Below the pieces are notes generated by a model. That model saw only the letters and a program-made list of their open reading frames with translations. It did no database searches and was not told the DNA's origin. Both the position numbers and the translations under genes were made by a program. DNA of 64,000 nucleotides from [Mycobacterium] fortunisiensis (GTDB taxonomy: Bacteria > Actinomycetota > Actinomycetes > Mycobacteriales > Mycobacteriaceae): the NCBI RefSeq assembly GCF_019050325.1, contig NZ_VOMB01000019.1, positions 122,120 through 186,119 of the forward strand. Reading direction: 5' to 3'. Positions 16,781-26,035 of the stretch are shown one piece after another (the first letter of the stretch is position 1; each line of letters starts with the position of its first letter).

Positions 16781-17169
16781 GTAGAAACCGGGTGATCCGG
16801 CTTCCGGCCCCGCAGCGCGCCCCACAGCCCCACCGCGATGCCGACCACGGCGCCGCCCAGACCGATGACCTGCTGCGACCGCGGCGGATCGGTGTGCACG
16901 GCAAGGCCGCCGAGCAGGTCGGAGGCGTCGGCGCCGCCGGAGGCCAAAAACCAGCCGCGGGTGTCGCGGCCACGCAACCCGGCCACCAGCAGCAGCCCGC
17001 CGATCAGCGCGTCGCGGTATCCCATCGACCGCCACAGCAGCTGTGCGGTGGCATCGGGCAGCTGCCGCCCGCCCCACAGCCGGTCGGCCCGCTTCGGATC
17101 GACGAGAAACGAGACACCGGAGGCAAATCGGAGGGCGCCGGCGGCCAGCGCGGCCCGGTCAATCGACAT
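16777..17169 (-). CDS. Small membrane protein, hypothetical
   Basis: 130 aa from ATG 17169; upstream codons overlap the ICL2 promoter region and were excluded. Hydrophobic stretches: [29 protein letters not shown], a weak one near residue 85, and [19 protein letters not shown]. The pattern of four short helices with R-G-R loops resembles DUF4267-like actinobacterial membrane proteins; this family link is only a suggestion. It converges with the MFS gene (stops overlap by 4 nt). Confidence 0.6.
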   Translation of the reverse strand: MSIDRAALAAGALRFASGVSFLVDPKRADRLWGGRQLPDATAQLLWRSMGYRDALIGGLLLVAGLRGRDTRGWFLASGGADASDLLGGLAVHTDPPRSQQVIGLGGAVVGIAVGLWGALRGRKPDHPVST

Positions 17170-17252
17170 GGACCGCAGCGTAGGACGCCGCACCGCTTCG
17201 TATGGCAGTCCTGAGAAAACCGTCAACCGGCTTCGGTGCCCACCGGTCGCCA

Positions 17253-17263
17253 GCAATGATTGC
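17253..17263. promoter_or_regulatory. Short perfect dyad before isocitrate lyase 2
   Basis: GCAAT-G-ATTGC lies 28 nt upstream of the start codon, between the divergent small membrane gene and icl2. An 11-bp dyad may be chance; it is recorded because glyoxylate genes in mycobacteria are under carbon-source regulators. Confidence 0.25.
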
Positions 17264-17290
17264 CGGGTACCCGAGTTCAGGAGCGCAGAC

Positions 17291-19573
17291 ATGGCAAGCA
17301 TCGAAGCCAACGCACAGACCGACTCGTCGTTCGAGGCAGATGTCGAGGCCACCCAGGCCTACTTCGACAGTCCTCGGTTCGAGGGCATCACCCGGCTGTA
17401 TTCGGCGCGTCAGGTGGCCGAGCAGCGCGGCACCATCGGATCCGACTACCCGGTGGCCCGCGAGGCGGCCACCGCCTTCTATCCGCACCTTCGCGAGCTG
17501 TTCGCCAAGAAGAAGAGCATCACCACATTCGGACCGTATTCGCCCGGGCAGGCGGTGGTGATGAAACGAATGGGCATCGAAGGGATCTATCTGGGTGGCT
17601 GGGCCACCTCGGCCAAGGGGTCGATCAGTGAGGACCCGGGGCCCGACCTGGCCAGCTATCCGTTGAGCCAGGTGCCCGAGGAGGCCGCCGGGCTGGTGCG
17701 CGCGTTGCTCACCGCGGATCGCAACCAGCAGTATCTGCGGCTCCGGATGACCGATCAGCAACGCGCCGCCACCCCGCCGGTCGACTACCGGCCGTTCATC
17801 ATCGCCGACGCCGACACCGGACACGGTGGCGATCCGCACGTGCGCAATCTGATCCGCCGCTTCGTCGAGTCCGGGGTGCCCGGCTACCACATCGAGGATC
17901 AGCGCCCCGGCACCAAGAAATGCGGCCACCAGGGCGGCAAGGTGCTGGTGCCGTCGGACGAACAGATCAAGCGGCTCAACACCGCCCGGTTCCAGCTCGA
18001 CATCATGCGGGTGCCGGGCATCATCGTGGCGCGCACCGACGCCGAGGCGGCCAACCTGATCGACGGCCGCGCCGACGAGCGCGATCAACCGTTCCTGCTG
18101 GGGGCGACGAACCTGTCGGTGCCCACCTACAAGTCGTGTTTTTTGGCGATGATGCGGCGGTTCTACGAGTCCGGTCTCACCGAGCTCAACGGCCACCTGC
18201 TCTACGCGCTGCCGGACGGCGAGTACGCGACCGCCGAGGCCTGGCTGGAACGGCAGGGCATCATGGGCGCGATCGCCGACGCCGTCAAGGCCCATCGGCC
18301 CGGCGACTCGGTGGACGCCCTGTTCGACAAAGTCGAGTCGGCGTTCGTCGAGGCCTGGCAGAACGACGCCGGCCTCAACACCTACGGCGAGGCGGTGGCC
18401 GAAGTGCTGGAGTTCCGCGAGCGAGAGGGTGAGCCGGCCCCGATGAGTGCCGCTGACTGGCGGGCGTTCGCCGCGCGGGCCTCGTTGTACACCGCGCAGG
18501 AAAAGGCCCACGAGTTGGGCGCCGACGTGGCCTGGGACTGCGAGCGGGTCAAGACGCCCGAGGGCTACTACCAGGTCCGCGGCGGTATCCCCTACGCGAT
18601 CGCCAAGTCACTGGCGGCCGCGCCGTTCGCCGACATCCTGTGGATGGAGACCAAGACCGCCGACCTGGCCGATGCCAAGCAGTTCGCCGACGCCATCCAC
18701 GCCGAGTTTCCCGACCAGATGCTGGCCTACAACCTGTCGCCGTCGTTCAACTGGGACACCACCGGCATGACCGACGACCAGATGCGGGCTTTCCCCGCGG
18801 AACTCGGCAAGATGGGCTTCGTCTTCAACTTCATCACCTACGGCGGCCATCAGGTCGACGGCGTGGCCTGCGAGGAGTTCGCGACCTCCCTGCAGCAGGA
18901 AGGCATGCTGGCACTGGCCCGGCTGCAACGCAAGATGCGCCTGGTCGAATCCCCTTACCGCACACCGCAAACCCTGGTCGGCGGGCCGCGCAGCGACGCC
19001 GCCCTGGCCGCCTCGTCGGGGCGCACCGCCACCACCAAGGCGATGGGCGCGGGCTCCACACAACACCAGCATCTGGTGCAGACCGAGGTGCCCAAGAAGC
19101 TGCTGGAGGAGTGGCTGGCGCTGTGGGGCGATTACTACCAGATCGGTGAGAAGCTGCGGGTGCAATTGCGGCCCCGCCGTGCGGGTTCCGACGTGCTCGA
19201 TCTCGGCATCTACGGTGACGGGGAGGAACCCCTGGCCAACGTCGTCGTCGACCCGATCAAGGACCGGCACGGACGCAACATCCTCACGGTGCGCGACCAG
19301 AACACCTTCGCCGAGAAACTGCGCAAGAAGCGCCTGATGGATCTGATCCACGTGTGGCTGATCCACCGGTTCAAGCCGGAGATCGTGTACTACGTGACGC
19401 CGACCGAGGACAACGTCTATCAGACCGAGAAGATGAAGGCGCACGGCATCTTCAGCGATGTGTACCAGGAGGTCGGTGAGATCATCGTGGCCGATGTGAA
19501 CCAGGCGCGTATCGATGAACTGCTGGCCCCCGACCGCGAGGCGCTGGGCCGGTTGATCCGCAAGGAGGACTAG
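17291..19573 (+). CDS. aceA: Isocitrate lyase 2 (long form)
   Basis: 760 aa from ATG 17291, with CAGGAG at 17278-17283. The first part is an isocitrate lyase barrel with the catalytic signature KKCGH (Cys211), [13 protein letters not shown] metal/substrate loop, and [12 protein letters not shown]. Length and a C-terminal domain of about 150 residues (from roughly residue 605, with [24 protein letters not shown]) mark it as ICL2, not the approximately 430-residue ICL1. Established knowledge: the enzyme cleaves isocitrate to succinate and glyoxylate in the glyoxylate shunt (and methylisocitrate in the methylcitrate cycle), and in M. tuberculosis ICL2 the C-terminal domain senses acetyl-CoA. In some M. 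tuberculosis strains the gene is split; here it is intact. Confidence 0.95.
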   Translation: MASIEANAQTDSSFEADVEATQAYFDSPRFEGITRLYSARQVAEQRGTIGSDYPVAREAATAFYPHLRELFAKKKSITTFGPYSPGQAVVMKRMGIEGIYLGGWATSAKGSISEDPGPDLASYPLSQVPEEAAGLVRALLTADRNQQYLRLRMTDQQRAATPPVDYRPFIIADADTGHGGDPHVRNLIRRFVESGVPGYHIEDQRPGTKKCGHQGGKVLVPSDEQIKRLNTARFQLDIMRVPGIIVARTDAEAANLIDGRADERDQPFLLGATNLSVPTYKSCFLAMMRRFYESGLTELNGHLLYALPDGEYATAEAWLERQGIMGAIADAVKAHRPGDSVDALFDKVESAFVEAWQNDAGLNTYGEAVAEVLEFREREGEPAPMSAADWRAFAARASLYTAQEKAHELGADVAWDCERVKTPEGYYQVRGGIPYAIAKSLAAAPFADILWMETKTADLADAKQFADAIHAEFPDQMLAYNLSPSFNWDTTGMTDDQMRAFPAELGKMGFVFNFITYGGHQVDGVACEEFATSLQQEGMLALARLQRKMRLVESPYRTPQTLVGGPRSDAALAASSGRTATTKAMGAGSTQHQHLVQTEVPKKLLEEWLALWGDYYQIGEKLRVQLRPRRAGSDVLDLGIYGDGEEPLANVVVDPIKDRHGRNILTVRDQNTFAEKLRKKRLMDLIHVWLIHRFKPEIVYYVTPTEDNVYQTEKMKAHGIFSDVYQEVGEIIVADVNQARIDELLAPDREALGRLIRKED

Positions 19574-19579
19574 CCCGCT

Positions 19580-20350
19580 TCACTGGCGCATGTGCGACGC
19601 GCCGCCGATGTACCAGGTCTGTCCGTTGATCCACTCGGCGTCGTCGGAGAGGAGGAACGCCGTGACGGCGGCCAGGTCCGCGGGCCTGCCCAGGCGGGTG
19701 ACCTTGGCCGCCATCAGGAACATCTGCTGGATCTGTTGATCGTTCTGCCGCTGTTGGGTCTCCCCCATCACCAGGCCGGGCATCACCGCGTTGCAGCGAA
19801 TCCCCTTGGCGCCGTAGTTGTTCGCCACATGGCGGGTGAGCTGGTTGACCGCGGCCTTCGACGCGTTGTAGGCGACGTGCATCGGGTCGGTGCCCAGCGA
19901 GCCGCCTGAGGAGGTGTTGACGATGCTGCCTCCGCCGCCCTCGAGCAGATGCGGCAGCACGGCGCGCACAGTACGTACGAAGCCGAGCAGGTTCACGTCG
20001 AGGGTGCGGTGCCACACCTCGAACGGGGTGTCCAGGATCGTGGTGTCGCGACCGATGGTGCCCTCCGTCAGGTCCGCGCCCACGTTGTCCAGCCCGTGCA
20101 CCGCACCGAACTCGGCGAGTGTGGCGTCGACGAGGTGGGCGGCGGATTCCTCGTCGGCCAGGTCGAACTCGACGGCCAGCGCGGCACCGCCGGCACTGGT
20201 GATGGCCTCGACGGTGGCCTTGGCACCCGCCATGTTGATGTCGCCCACCACCACCGATGCGCCCTCTGCGGCCAGCCGTTTGGCGGTGCCGGCGCCGATA
20301 CCCGTCGCTCCCCCGGCGACGATGAACGTCTTGCCCTCAAGGCCGAGCAT
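19580..20350 (-). CDS. Short-chain dehydrogenase/reductase
   Basis: 256 aa. Cofactor loop VAGGATGIGAGTAKRLAAEGASVVVGDINM, with Asp at the end of strand 2 favouring NAD. Active site Ser in NTSSGGSLG and YNASK. The region after NVG (LDNVGADL instead of NNAG) is atypical: the usual NNAG Asn-Ala-Gly is replaced by DNVG. Last gene of the four-gene minus-strand operon, 13 nt after the DUF7064-like gene. It may act on an alcohol handled by the other operon products. Confidence 0.8.
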   Translation of the reverse strand: MLGLEGKTFIVAGGATGIGAGTAKRLAAEGASVVVGDINMAGAKATVEAITSAGGAALAVEFDLADEESAAHLVDATLAEFGAVHGLDNVGADLTEGTIGRDTTILDTPFEVWHRTLDVNLLGFVRTVRAVLPHLLEGGGGSIVNTSSGGSLGTDPMHVAYNASKAAVNQLTRHVANNYGAKGIRCNAVMPGLVMGETQQRQNDQQIQQMFLMAAKVTRLGRPADLAAVTAFLLSDDAEWINGQTWYIGGASHMRQ

Positions 20351-20363
20351 GTGGATTCTCCCC

Positions 20364-21431
20364 TCAGGCCCCGAGATCGATCTTCTCGATCGGGTTGGAA
20401 CGCTCGAGCATGCCGAAAGTCTCTTCGCCGTCCCACCGGTAGCGCACCCCGGCCTGTTGCAGGGCCGGGAAATTCGGGTTCTCCTTTTTCATCTCGCGCA
20501 CCGAGAAGGTGTTGTCGTTGTGGTGGATGTCGTGGGTGGAGAACACCGTCTCCCCTTCGATGTGCACGGTGCCGTCAGCGGTTTCCAGCACCACCGAGAC
20601 GTCCTCGCCGAGCGGCTGTAGTTTGGTCAGCCAGGGGGCCGCTACGGCGCGGGCCGGGATCAGCTCACCGTCGCCGGTGAACAGGTAGCCCTCGTTGAAG
20701 GTGGGCTGCCCGTCGTCACGCGGCGGGTAGGCGATGTAGCCAAAGGCCTTGCCGCTGAGGAAGATTGCCGATTGCCAGGCATGACCCCAGAAACTTCCCA
20801 GTTTGCGTACCCCCTGTCGGCGGATCCGCAGGCCGCTGCCGGTGAAGTCGTGGGTGTCCCCGTCGATCGTCACCGATCCGCGGGCGCGGAACAGTTGTTC
20901 GTAGCGCGGACCACCCATCAGGTCGCCCTCCACCGAGTTCTTGATCCGGTCTGCCGCCTGCTGCTGCAGCGCGCCCTGGATCCAGGGCGGGACGGCCATC
21001 TTCGCCTCGACGTGGAAGGCCACGTCGACGAGTGGGCCCGCAGAATTGCCGGCCACCAGATCGGCCGACGAGGTCGCAGCGGCCTTGCCGGTGTAGGTCA
21101 TGGTCCAGGTGTCGAACGGCTCGATGCAGCGGAAGGCCAGGCCGCCGGCACCGAGCACAGTGGGCTTGCCGTCGGGTCCTTCGGGCGGCAGCGACGGGGC
21201 GCCGTCGCGCAGCCGGTACACCCGACCATCGGGGAACGCGAGATTGATCTGCATCTCGTGGTTGTCCCAGTTCGCGGCGACGGCTTCGATGCCGATGCGG
21301 GGCAGTCCGATCTGGCCGCGGTCGTCGACGGTCCAGAAGCTCACCGAGTCCCGCATCTCGGGGTTGTCCGGACGCTGCGCGAACACGAATTCGCGGGACG
21401 GGTCGATGCCACCGGTGAGGTCGATCGCCAT
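20364..21431 (-). CDS. DUF7064/DUF7065-type protein (possible lipocalin-like CrtC/AttH fold)
   Basis: 355 aa from ATG 21431; the upstream 20 codons lie in the sulfotransferase spacer. The protein is beta-rich with few helices: paired halves with W-aromatic-rich strands (NWDNHEMQINLAFPDGRVYRL; FDTWTMTYTG; GHAWQSAIFLSGKAFGYIAYPP; HIEGETVFSTHDIH). Two-half beta barrels of this type occur in AttH/CrtC-like hydratases, which act on hydrophobic compounds. The DUF assignment is from memory of the pattern and the function is unknown. Position between a sulfotransferase and an SDR in a tight operon suggests a shared lipid or steroid-like substrate. Confidence 0.6.
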   Translation of the reverse strand: MAIDLTGGIDPSREFVFAQRPDNPEMRDSVSFWTVDDRGQIGLPRIGIEAVAANWDNHEMQINLAFPDGRVYRLRDGAPSLPPEGPDGKPTVLGAGGLAFRCIEPFDTWTMTYTGKAAATSSADLVAGNSAGPLVDVAFHVEAKMAVPPWIQGALQQQAADRIKNSVEGDLMGGPRYEQLFRARGSVTIDGDTHDFTGSGLRIRRQGVRKLGSFWGHAWQSAIFLSGKAFGYIAYPPRDDGQPTFNEGYLFTGDGELIPARAVAAPWLTKLQPLGEDVSVVLETADGTVHIEGETVFSTHDIHHNDNTFSVREMKKENPNFPALQQAGVRYRWDGEETFGMLERSNPIEKIDLGA

Positions 21432-21444
21432 GGGGGCTCCTGTT

Positions 21445-22575
21445 CTATGCGTGGGTGGTCCAACGGGTGGCGTGCTCGGTGTAACGGGCAAACCGGGGCC
21501 GGACCTGATCTGGATCGATGTCGAAGAGGGCAGGGTCGGCGGGTGAGGGGGCTTCGCGTTCGGCCGCGGCGTGAGCCCACCAACTGTCCATGCGCTGCGC
21601 GAACTCGTCGGTCACCGGCTGCTCCAGCCAGGTGTACAGGCCGGTGACCTCGCCGATCGGATCGGCCTGCATGGCCCGGAAATCGATGTCGTAGAAGCGA
21701 TCCTGGGCTGCTCCGGCCCGGAACTGCAGGGCCCGGTCCATGCCCAGCGACCAGTGCTCCACGTTGAGCCGGCCGATGTAGGGGCGGTCGATCGCGTCGG
21801 TGAACGTGCCGATGATGTCGGCGTAGAGGTCGGCCACCGACAGGATGACGTCGGTCGGGTCGCGGTGCGTCATCACGTATCTGGCGTCCGGGAATGCCTG
21901 GTGCACCGCATCCAGCCACAGCACGTGCGAGGGACACTTGAGCCGCCACGGCCGGTTGGGCTCGCCCCATTGCAGCAGTTTCATTACCCGCCGCTGGTAG
22001 GCCAATGTCGTTGTCAGGTCGGCCTTTTCCACCAGCCAGCGGGAGTATGTGGGGATCTGGGCGAAGGACTGGAACAGGTGGGACTTGAAGTCCAGTGCCA
22101 TCAGCTCGTGGCATTCCATCGGGCCGTGGGTGTCGGTCGGCACGTGGTGGCGGGTGCCCACCATCTCACCTTTGTCGGGCGGGACACGGGGATCGACACC
22201 GCGCACCGTCGACGGTGGCGGGCACGGTTGCGAGGACTCCCAGCGGCGCAGGTAGCGCACGTCAGGGTCTTGGGCCAGCAGCATCGACAACGCTGTGGAT
22301 CCGGTGCGCGGCAGGCCCATTCCGATGACGGGTGCGGTGATGGCGACGTCCTCGATCTCCGGGTGGCGCCGGTACCAGTCTTCGACCTGGAGCCGTTGGG
22401 CCAGATATGCGGTGATGCGGGGGTACAGGAACGCCTGGCCGCGGTCGTTCAGTTGGGCTTCGGACTCCAGCGATTCCAGCAGAATGGCCAGGCCCTCCTC
22501 GAAGGAGTCCTCGCCGAAGTCGGACAGGCCGGTCTGTTCGGCGGCAGCGGCCTTGAGATCGGTGGCGGTGGGCAT
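21445..22575 (-). CDS. Sulfotransferase family protein
   Basis: 376 aa. Two PAPS-binding regions are seen: GLPRTGST near residue 85 (5'-phosphosulfate loop) and RYVMTHRDPTDVILS near residue 235 (3'-phosphate-binding motif with Arg and Ser). HRDP and the Trp-rich C terminus fit the Sulfotransfer_3 family common in mycobacteria. It moves a sulfuryl group from PAPS to an alcohol, often a lipid or sterol. A possible base is the His in the central MECHEL region. Second gene in the operon, 1 nt after the first SDR, so translation is probably coupled. Confidence 0.85.
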   Translation of the reverse strand: MPTATDLKAAAAEQTGLSDFGEDSFEEGLAILLESLESEAQLNDRGQAFLYPRITAYLAQRLQVEDWYRRHPEIEDVAITAPVIGMGLPRTGSTALSMLLAQDPDVRYLRRWESSQPCPPPSTVRGVDPRVPPDKGEMVGTRHHVPTDTHGPMECHELMALDFKSHLFQSFAQIPTYSRWLVEKADLTTTLAYQRRVMKLLQWGEPNRPWRLKCPSHVLWLDAVHQAFPDARYVMTHRDPTDVILSVADLYADIIGTFTDAIDRPYIGRLNVEHWSLGMDRALQFRAGAAQDRFYDIDFRAMQADPIGEVTGLYTWLEQPVTDEFAQRMDSWWAHAAAEREAPSPADPALFDIDPDQVRPRFARYTEHATRWTTHA

Positions 22576-22576
22576 C

Positions 22577-23452
22577 TCAGTTCATCCACTGCCCGCCGGC
22601 GACGTCGATAGTCTGCCCGCACAGATAGTCGGCGGCCTCCGAGGCGAGGAAGGCCACCATGTTGGCTGCCTCCTCGGGCAGCGAAGCCCGGCCGAGTTGA
22701 ACCTGGGTGGTGATCGCCTCCAAGATCGCTCCGCGGCCCGCGAAATGGGCCGGGGTCTTGGGATCGAGCAGGTATTCCATCATCTCCGGTTTGATCATGA
22801 TGCCCGGCGCCACCCCGAGCACATTCACTCCCCGCGGCGCCACCTCGTGGGCGAGGTTACGAGTGAAGCCGACGACGCCCGATTTGCAGGCGTTGTACAC
22901 GACGAGTCCGCGCTGCTGGATACGACCGCCGACCGACCCGATGTTGATGATCTTCCCCGCCCCTTGCGGCAGCAGGAATTCCAGCGCGGCATGAGCGCCG
23001 TACATCATCATGGTCAGGCTGCCCAGCACGGTGTGGTCGATGTCGGCCTTGGTGTGTTTCTCGAACGGACCGCCGACCACCATGACCGGGTTGTTGACCA
23101 TGATGTCCAACCCGCCCAGCTCATCGTGCGCGGTGCGTACCGCCTCGTGCACCTGGTCCCAGTCGGACATGTCGGCCTGCACCGGATACGCGTTGACACC
23201 CCAACGTTTCTCGATCTCGGTGGCGCGGCGTTCGACCTTCTCGAACGTGCGCCCGATCAGCGCCACATCGGCGCCCAGCCCGGCCAGTCGGTTGGCGATG
23301 GCCTGGCCCAGGCCGTCTCCGCCGGCACCGGTCACGAATGCCTTTTTGCCGGACAGATTCATCAACTCGGTGACCCGTTTGTCGATGATGTGCCGCGGCA
23401 GGCTGTCGAGGTTCAGGGCCGCGATGGCCTCGGCATCGTCGTGAACTGTCAT
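22577..23452 (-). CDS. Short-chain dehydrogenase/reductase, first gene of the operon
   Basis: 291 aa with an N-terminal extension of about 33 residues before VTGAGGDGLGQAIANRLAGLGADVALIGRT. The glycine loop has an inserted Asp (GAGGDGLG) and Arg after strand 2 suggests NADP. DIMVNNPVMV replaces the usual NNAG by NNPV; Ser in NIGSVGG and YNACK (YxxxK) are present. Faces the LysR gene across 120 nt. The same-strand genes after it follow at 1, 13 and 13 nt. Confidence 0.8.
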   Translation of the reverse strand: MTVHDDAEAIAALNLDSLPRHIIDKRVTELMNLSGKKAFVTGAGGDGLGQAIANRLAGLGADVALIGRTFEKVERRATEIEKRWGVNAYPVQADMSDWDQVHEAVRTAHDELGGLDIMVNNPVMVVGGPFEKHTKADIDHTVLGSLTMMMYGAHAALEFLLPQGAGKIINIGSVGGRIQQRGLVVYNACKSGVVGFTRNLAHEVAPRGVNVLGVAPGIMIKPEMMEYLLDPKTPAHFAGRGAILEAITTQVQLGRASLPEEAANMVAFLASEAADYLCGQTIDVAGGQWMN

Positions 23453-23509
23453 GGGGTGTCTCCTCTCGCCATGGCTTCGATGGAGACGCTATGGTCCGCC
23501 GCGACCGGT

Positions 23510-23567
23510 GAGGTAATACCGATTTCGGGATCCAGTCATGCCGTTATTCGATGGCTGGTATACCTCG
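23510..23567. promoter_or_regulatory. Divergent promoter region with candidate LysR-type sites
   Basis: Between the SDR operon and the lysR gene lie GAGGTAATACC (23510-23520) and GGTATACCTC (23558-23567), nearly reverse complements of each other and 47 nt apart from start to start. A second imperfect dyad, ATACCGATTTCGGGAT, spans 23515-23530. LysR regulators commonly bind such paired sites near divergent starts. Only the arrangement is seen; binding is inferred. Confidence 0.4.
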
Positions 23568-23572
23568 AAGCG

Positions 23573-24526
23573 ATGGACACCCACCGGCTCAAATACTTCC
23601 TGCGCATCGCCGAGGAGCGGTCGATCACCCGCGCGGCCGGTGTGCTGGGCATCGCGCAACCGGCGCTGAGCCGGCAACTGCAGCTGCTCGAGGAGGACCT
23701 GGGCGTCGCGTTGTTCACCCGCACCCGGCGCGGCGTCGAGCTCACCGAGGCCGGCGAACGCCTGCGGGCCTCGACCGCCGGGCCGTTGCGCCAGCTCGAG
23801 CTGGCCGTGCAGTACGCCGGGACGCCGCTGGCCCGCCTCGACCGCACCCTGCGACTCGGGTTGCCCGAGACCACCGTCGATCTGCTCGCCGCGCCCCTGC
23901 TCGTCGGCCTCACCACGGTCTTTCGCGAGGCGACGTTCTCGGTGACCGTCGGCAGCACCGACGAACTGGTGGAAGCGATGCTCAAGGGCGCGGTCGACGT
24001 CGCACTCATCAATCCCGTGCCCGATGAACGGGTCTTCTACCGCGAGTTGTTGACCGAAGACCTGTTCGTAATCGGCGGTCCCGACACGGATCTCGATGCG
24101 TCCCACGCCATGGACTTCGGCGATGTCGTCGGGCTCCCCCTCGTGGTGCCGCGCTCGCCGTCGGGCATCGGCATCTCCCTGCAGAACGCGGCGCTGCGCG
24201 CCAAGGTCACGTTCAGCCACCGGACGACAACCGACTCTGTTGCGGTGATGAAGAACCTGATCGAAGCGGGCATCGGCTACGGAGTACTTCCACTTTCGGC
24301 TTGCCGTCGCGAAATCGACGTCGGGCGTTTACGTTTCGCGCCGATCGCGCAACCGGACCTCACCCAGCGGCTCGGGGTCGCCGCGACAGGCCAGCTCGAC
24401 CTGCCGCGCGAACTCAGCGTGAAGATCGGTGACACCATCCGAGAGAAAGTCGCCGCGTTGGTCAGAACCGGCATCTGGAACGCAGAGCTGATCGCCACCC
24501 AGCCCTGGAACCCGCTGCACGGGTGA
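23573..24526 (+). CDS. LysR-family transcriptional regulator
   Basis: 317 aa from ATG 23573. The winged HTH covers residues 1-60 (HRLKYFLRIAEERSITRAAGVLGIAQPALSRQLQLLEEDLGVALFTR), including the family's A-x-x-L-x-x-x-Q-P-A-L-S-x-Q core. A periplasmic-binding-like effector domain follows (LRLGLPETTVDLLAAPLL, GVLPLSACRREI). Divergent from the SDR-sulfotransferase-DUF7064-SDR operon and alone on its strand, as expected for a local regulator of that operon responding to a pathway compound. Confidence 0.9.
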   Translation: MDTHRLKYFLRIAEERSITRAAGVLGIAQPALSRQLQLLEEDLGVALFTRTRRGVELTEAGERLRASTAGPLRQLELAVQYAGTPLARLDRTLRLGLPETTVDLLAAPLLVGLTTVFREATFSVTVGSTDELVEAMLKGAVDVALINPVPDERVFYRELLTEDLFVIGGPDTDLDASHAMDFGDVVGLPLVVPRSPSGIGISLQNAALRAKVTFSHRTTTDSVAVMKNLIEAGIGYGVLPLSACRREIDVGRLRFAPIAQPDLTQRLGVAATGQLDLPRELSVKIGDTIREKVAALVRTGIWNAELIATQPWNPLHG

Positions 24527-24552
24527 TCGCGGGTTGAACCCTAAACCCACAC

Positions 24553-25950
24553 CTAGGGATCGTCTTCCCTGTCTTTGTCGGCTGGGCGGAAGAGGTCTTC
24601 GGGGTGCCAGTAGTGGTTGGTGCGATCCTGTCCGGTGTCCAATAGCGGTGGTGGGATCCATTCGACGCGGCCGTCGTCGCGGATGCGAGTGCGCCAGCCC
24701 TTGGCGTGGACGAGGCGATTGCTCTTGGGGCAGGCCAACGCGAGGTCGGTGATGTCGGTGCGTCCACCGGCGCTGAAATCGGCTTTGGCGTGGTGGACCT
24801 GGCTACGGTCGGAGGTGCAGGTGCAGCCGGGCCGGGTGCAACCGCGGTCGCGGTTGTGCAGCACGATCCGCTGCCCGGGAGTCGCGACGCGCTTGGCGCG
24901 GCCCAGATACAGCGGGACCTGACGGTGATTCTCGTAGACCACGAGGTAGTGGTGGGCATGTGCGCCCAGCCGGATGACATCGCCGATCGGCAGATAGGTG
25001 CCGCTGGTGGTCAGCCCGGTGCCGGTCCGGGATTCCAGCTCGCGCAGCGTGGTGGACACCACGATGGACACCGGTAGCCCGTTCTGTTCACCCAGTTCTC
25101 CTGAGGCCAACACACTGCGGCCCATGGCGACCAGGGCGTCGTGGTTGCGTTCGGCCGGAGTGCGGCTATCAGATGCGATCGCCTCGGCGCTGGGGGTACC
25201 AGTGGTGCACGGGTGTTCGTCAGCGGGGTTGCACATGCCAGGGGCGCCATAGCGCGACAGGATCGGGACGAGAGTGGCGCGGGCTTCAGGGGTGAGCCGG
25301 CCACGGATTTCACTGGTGCCGTCGGCTTTTTGCGGGCCGATGAATATTTCACCGTTGCATTGGGGCTCGTCATCGACGGGTTCGTCACCGTCTTGGTTGA
25401 GCAGGAACGCAATCCGACCAGCGCACTGCTTCAAGATTTCTGGACTGTTGCCACTGGCGATACGGGCCAGATCGGCATCGATCTGGGCATGGGTCTCGGC
25501 ATCCAGGCGCACAGGTGGTTTGGCAAAAAACTTGTGGATGATCGCGACATGTTCGCCATTGATCTCGCCCGCCGCCCGGGCGGCGGCCGTCGCCGGCAAC
25601 ACCGGCGCCAACCACTCTCCGGTGACGGTGGTGCGGGGGCCCAACTCGCCGGCTTCGGCGATGCGTCGTTTGGCCTCCTTGTTGCTGATGCGCAACCGAA
25701 TGGCGAGCATGTCGGCCCAGCTTTTCGCACCGATCTCAGCCGGGGTGACTCGAGTCTGGATTTCGGCCAGTACCGCATGATCCACCGTGGGCGCACACCG
25801 GGCTTGACGCTCCCGACGGGACTGCAGGTCCAGCAGCTCCGGTAGGCTCAGCCCCTGATAATTCAGGGCGGCCAGCTTCGCGCAGACCGCGTCGTACTCG
25901 TCGTAGGCCGCCAGCACCGTCTCCCGATCGGAAACGGTGTTCGAAATCAT
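24553..25950 (-). CDS. 13E12-family HNH endonuclease-like protein (DUF222 plus HNH)
   Basis: 465 aa. Residues about 20-330 match the DUF222 domain of the 13E12 repeat family: LAALNYQGLSLPELLDLQSRRERQARCAP, EIGAKSWADMLAIRLRISNKEAKRRI, TVTGEWLAPVLPATAAARAAGEIN. The C-terminal HNH module has CTRPGC, QVHHA, then DLALACPKSNRLVH. In M. tuberculosis these genes occur as dispersed REP13E12 repeats and host prophage phiRv1 attachment. The molecular role is unproven. The gene is bounded by short non-coding flanks with DnaA-box-like motifs upstream. Confidence 0.85.
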   Translation of the reverse strand: MISNTVSDRETVLAAYDEYDAVCAKLAALNYQGLSLPELLDLQSRRERQARCAPTVDHAVLAEIQTRVTPAEIGAKSWADMLAIRLRISNKEAKRRIAEAGELGPRTTVTGEWLAPVLPATAAARAAGEINGEHVAIIHKFFAKPPVRLDAETHAQIDADLARIASGNSPEILKQCAGRIAFLLNQDGDEPVDDEPQCNGEIFIGPQKADGTSEIRGRLTPEARATLVPILSRYGAPGMCNPADEHPCTTGTPSAEAIASDSRTPAERNHDALVAMGRSVLASGELGEQNGLPVSIVVSTTLRELESRTGTGLTTSGTYLPIGDVIRLGAHAHHYLVVYENHRQVPLYLGRAKRVATPGQRIVLHNRDRGCTRPGCTCTSDRSQVHHAKADFSAGGRTDITDLALACPKSNRLVHAKGWRTRIRDDGRVEWIPPPLLDTGQDRTNHYWHPEDLFRPADKDREDDP

Positions 25951-25988
25951 GTTCGAATTCTACCGCCGGCAACCGCCACCTCAACTGG

Positions 25989-26015
25989 TTATCCACAACC
26001 CGGGATTCATCCACA
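25989..26015. other. Two DnaA-box-like motifs upstream of the 13E12 gene
   Basis: TTATCCACA (25989-25997) is an exact match to a DnaA box, and TCATCCACA (26007-26015) follows in the same orientation 18 nt later. Both lie in the 85-nt gap between the HNH gene start and the acyltransferase stop. Role unknown. Confidence 0.4.
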
Positions 26016-26035
26016 GAAGGTGCCGCACAAGCGAA

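Noticed and set aside
15509..17077. 522-codon minus-strand frame
   Set aside because: Antisense to the MFS transporter and its neighbours, low-complexity composition, no motif.
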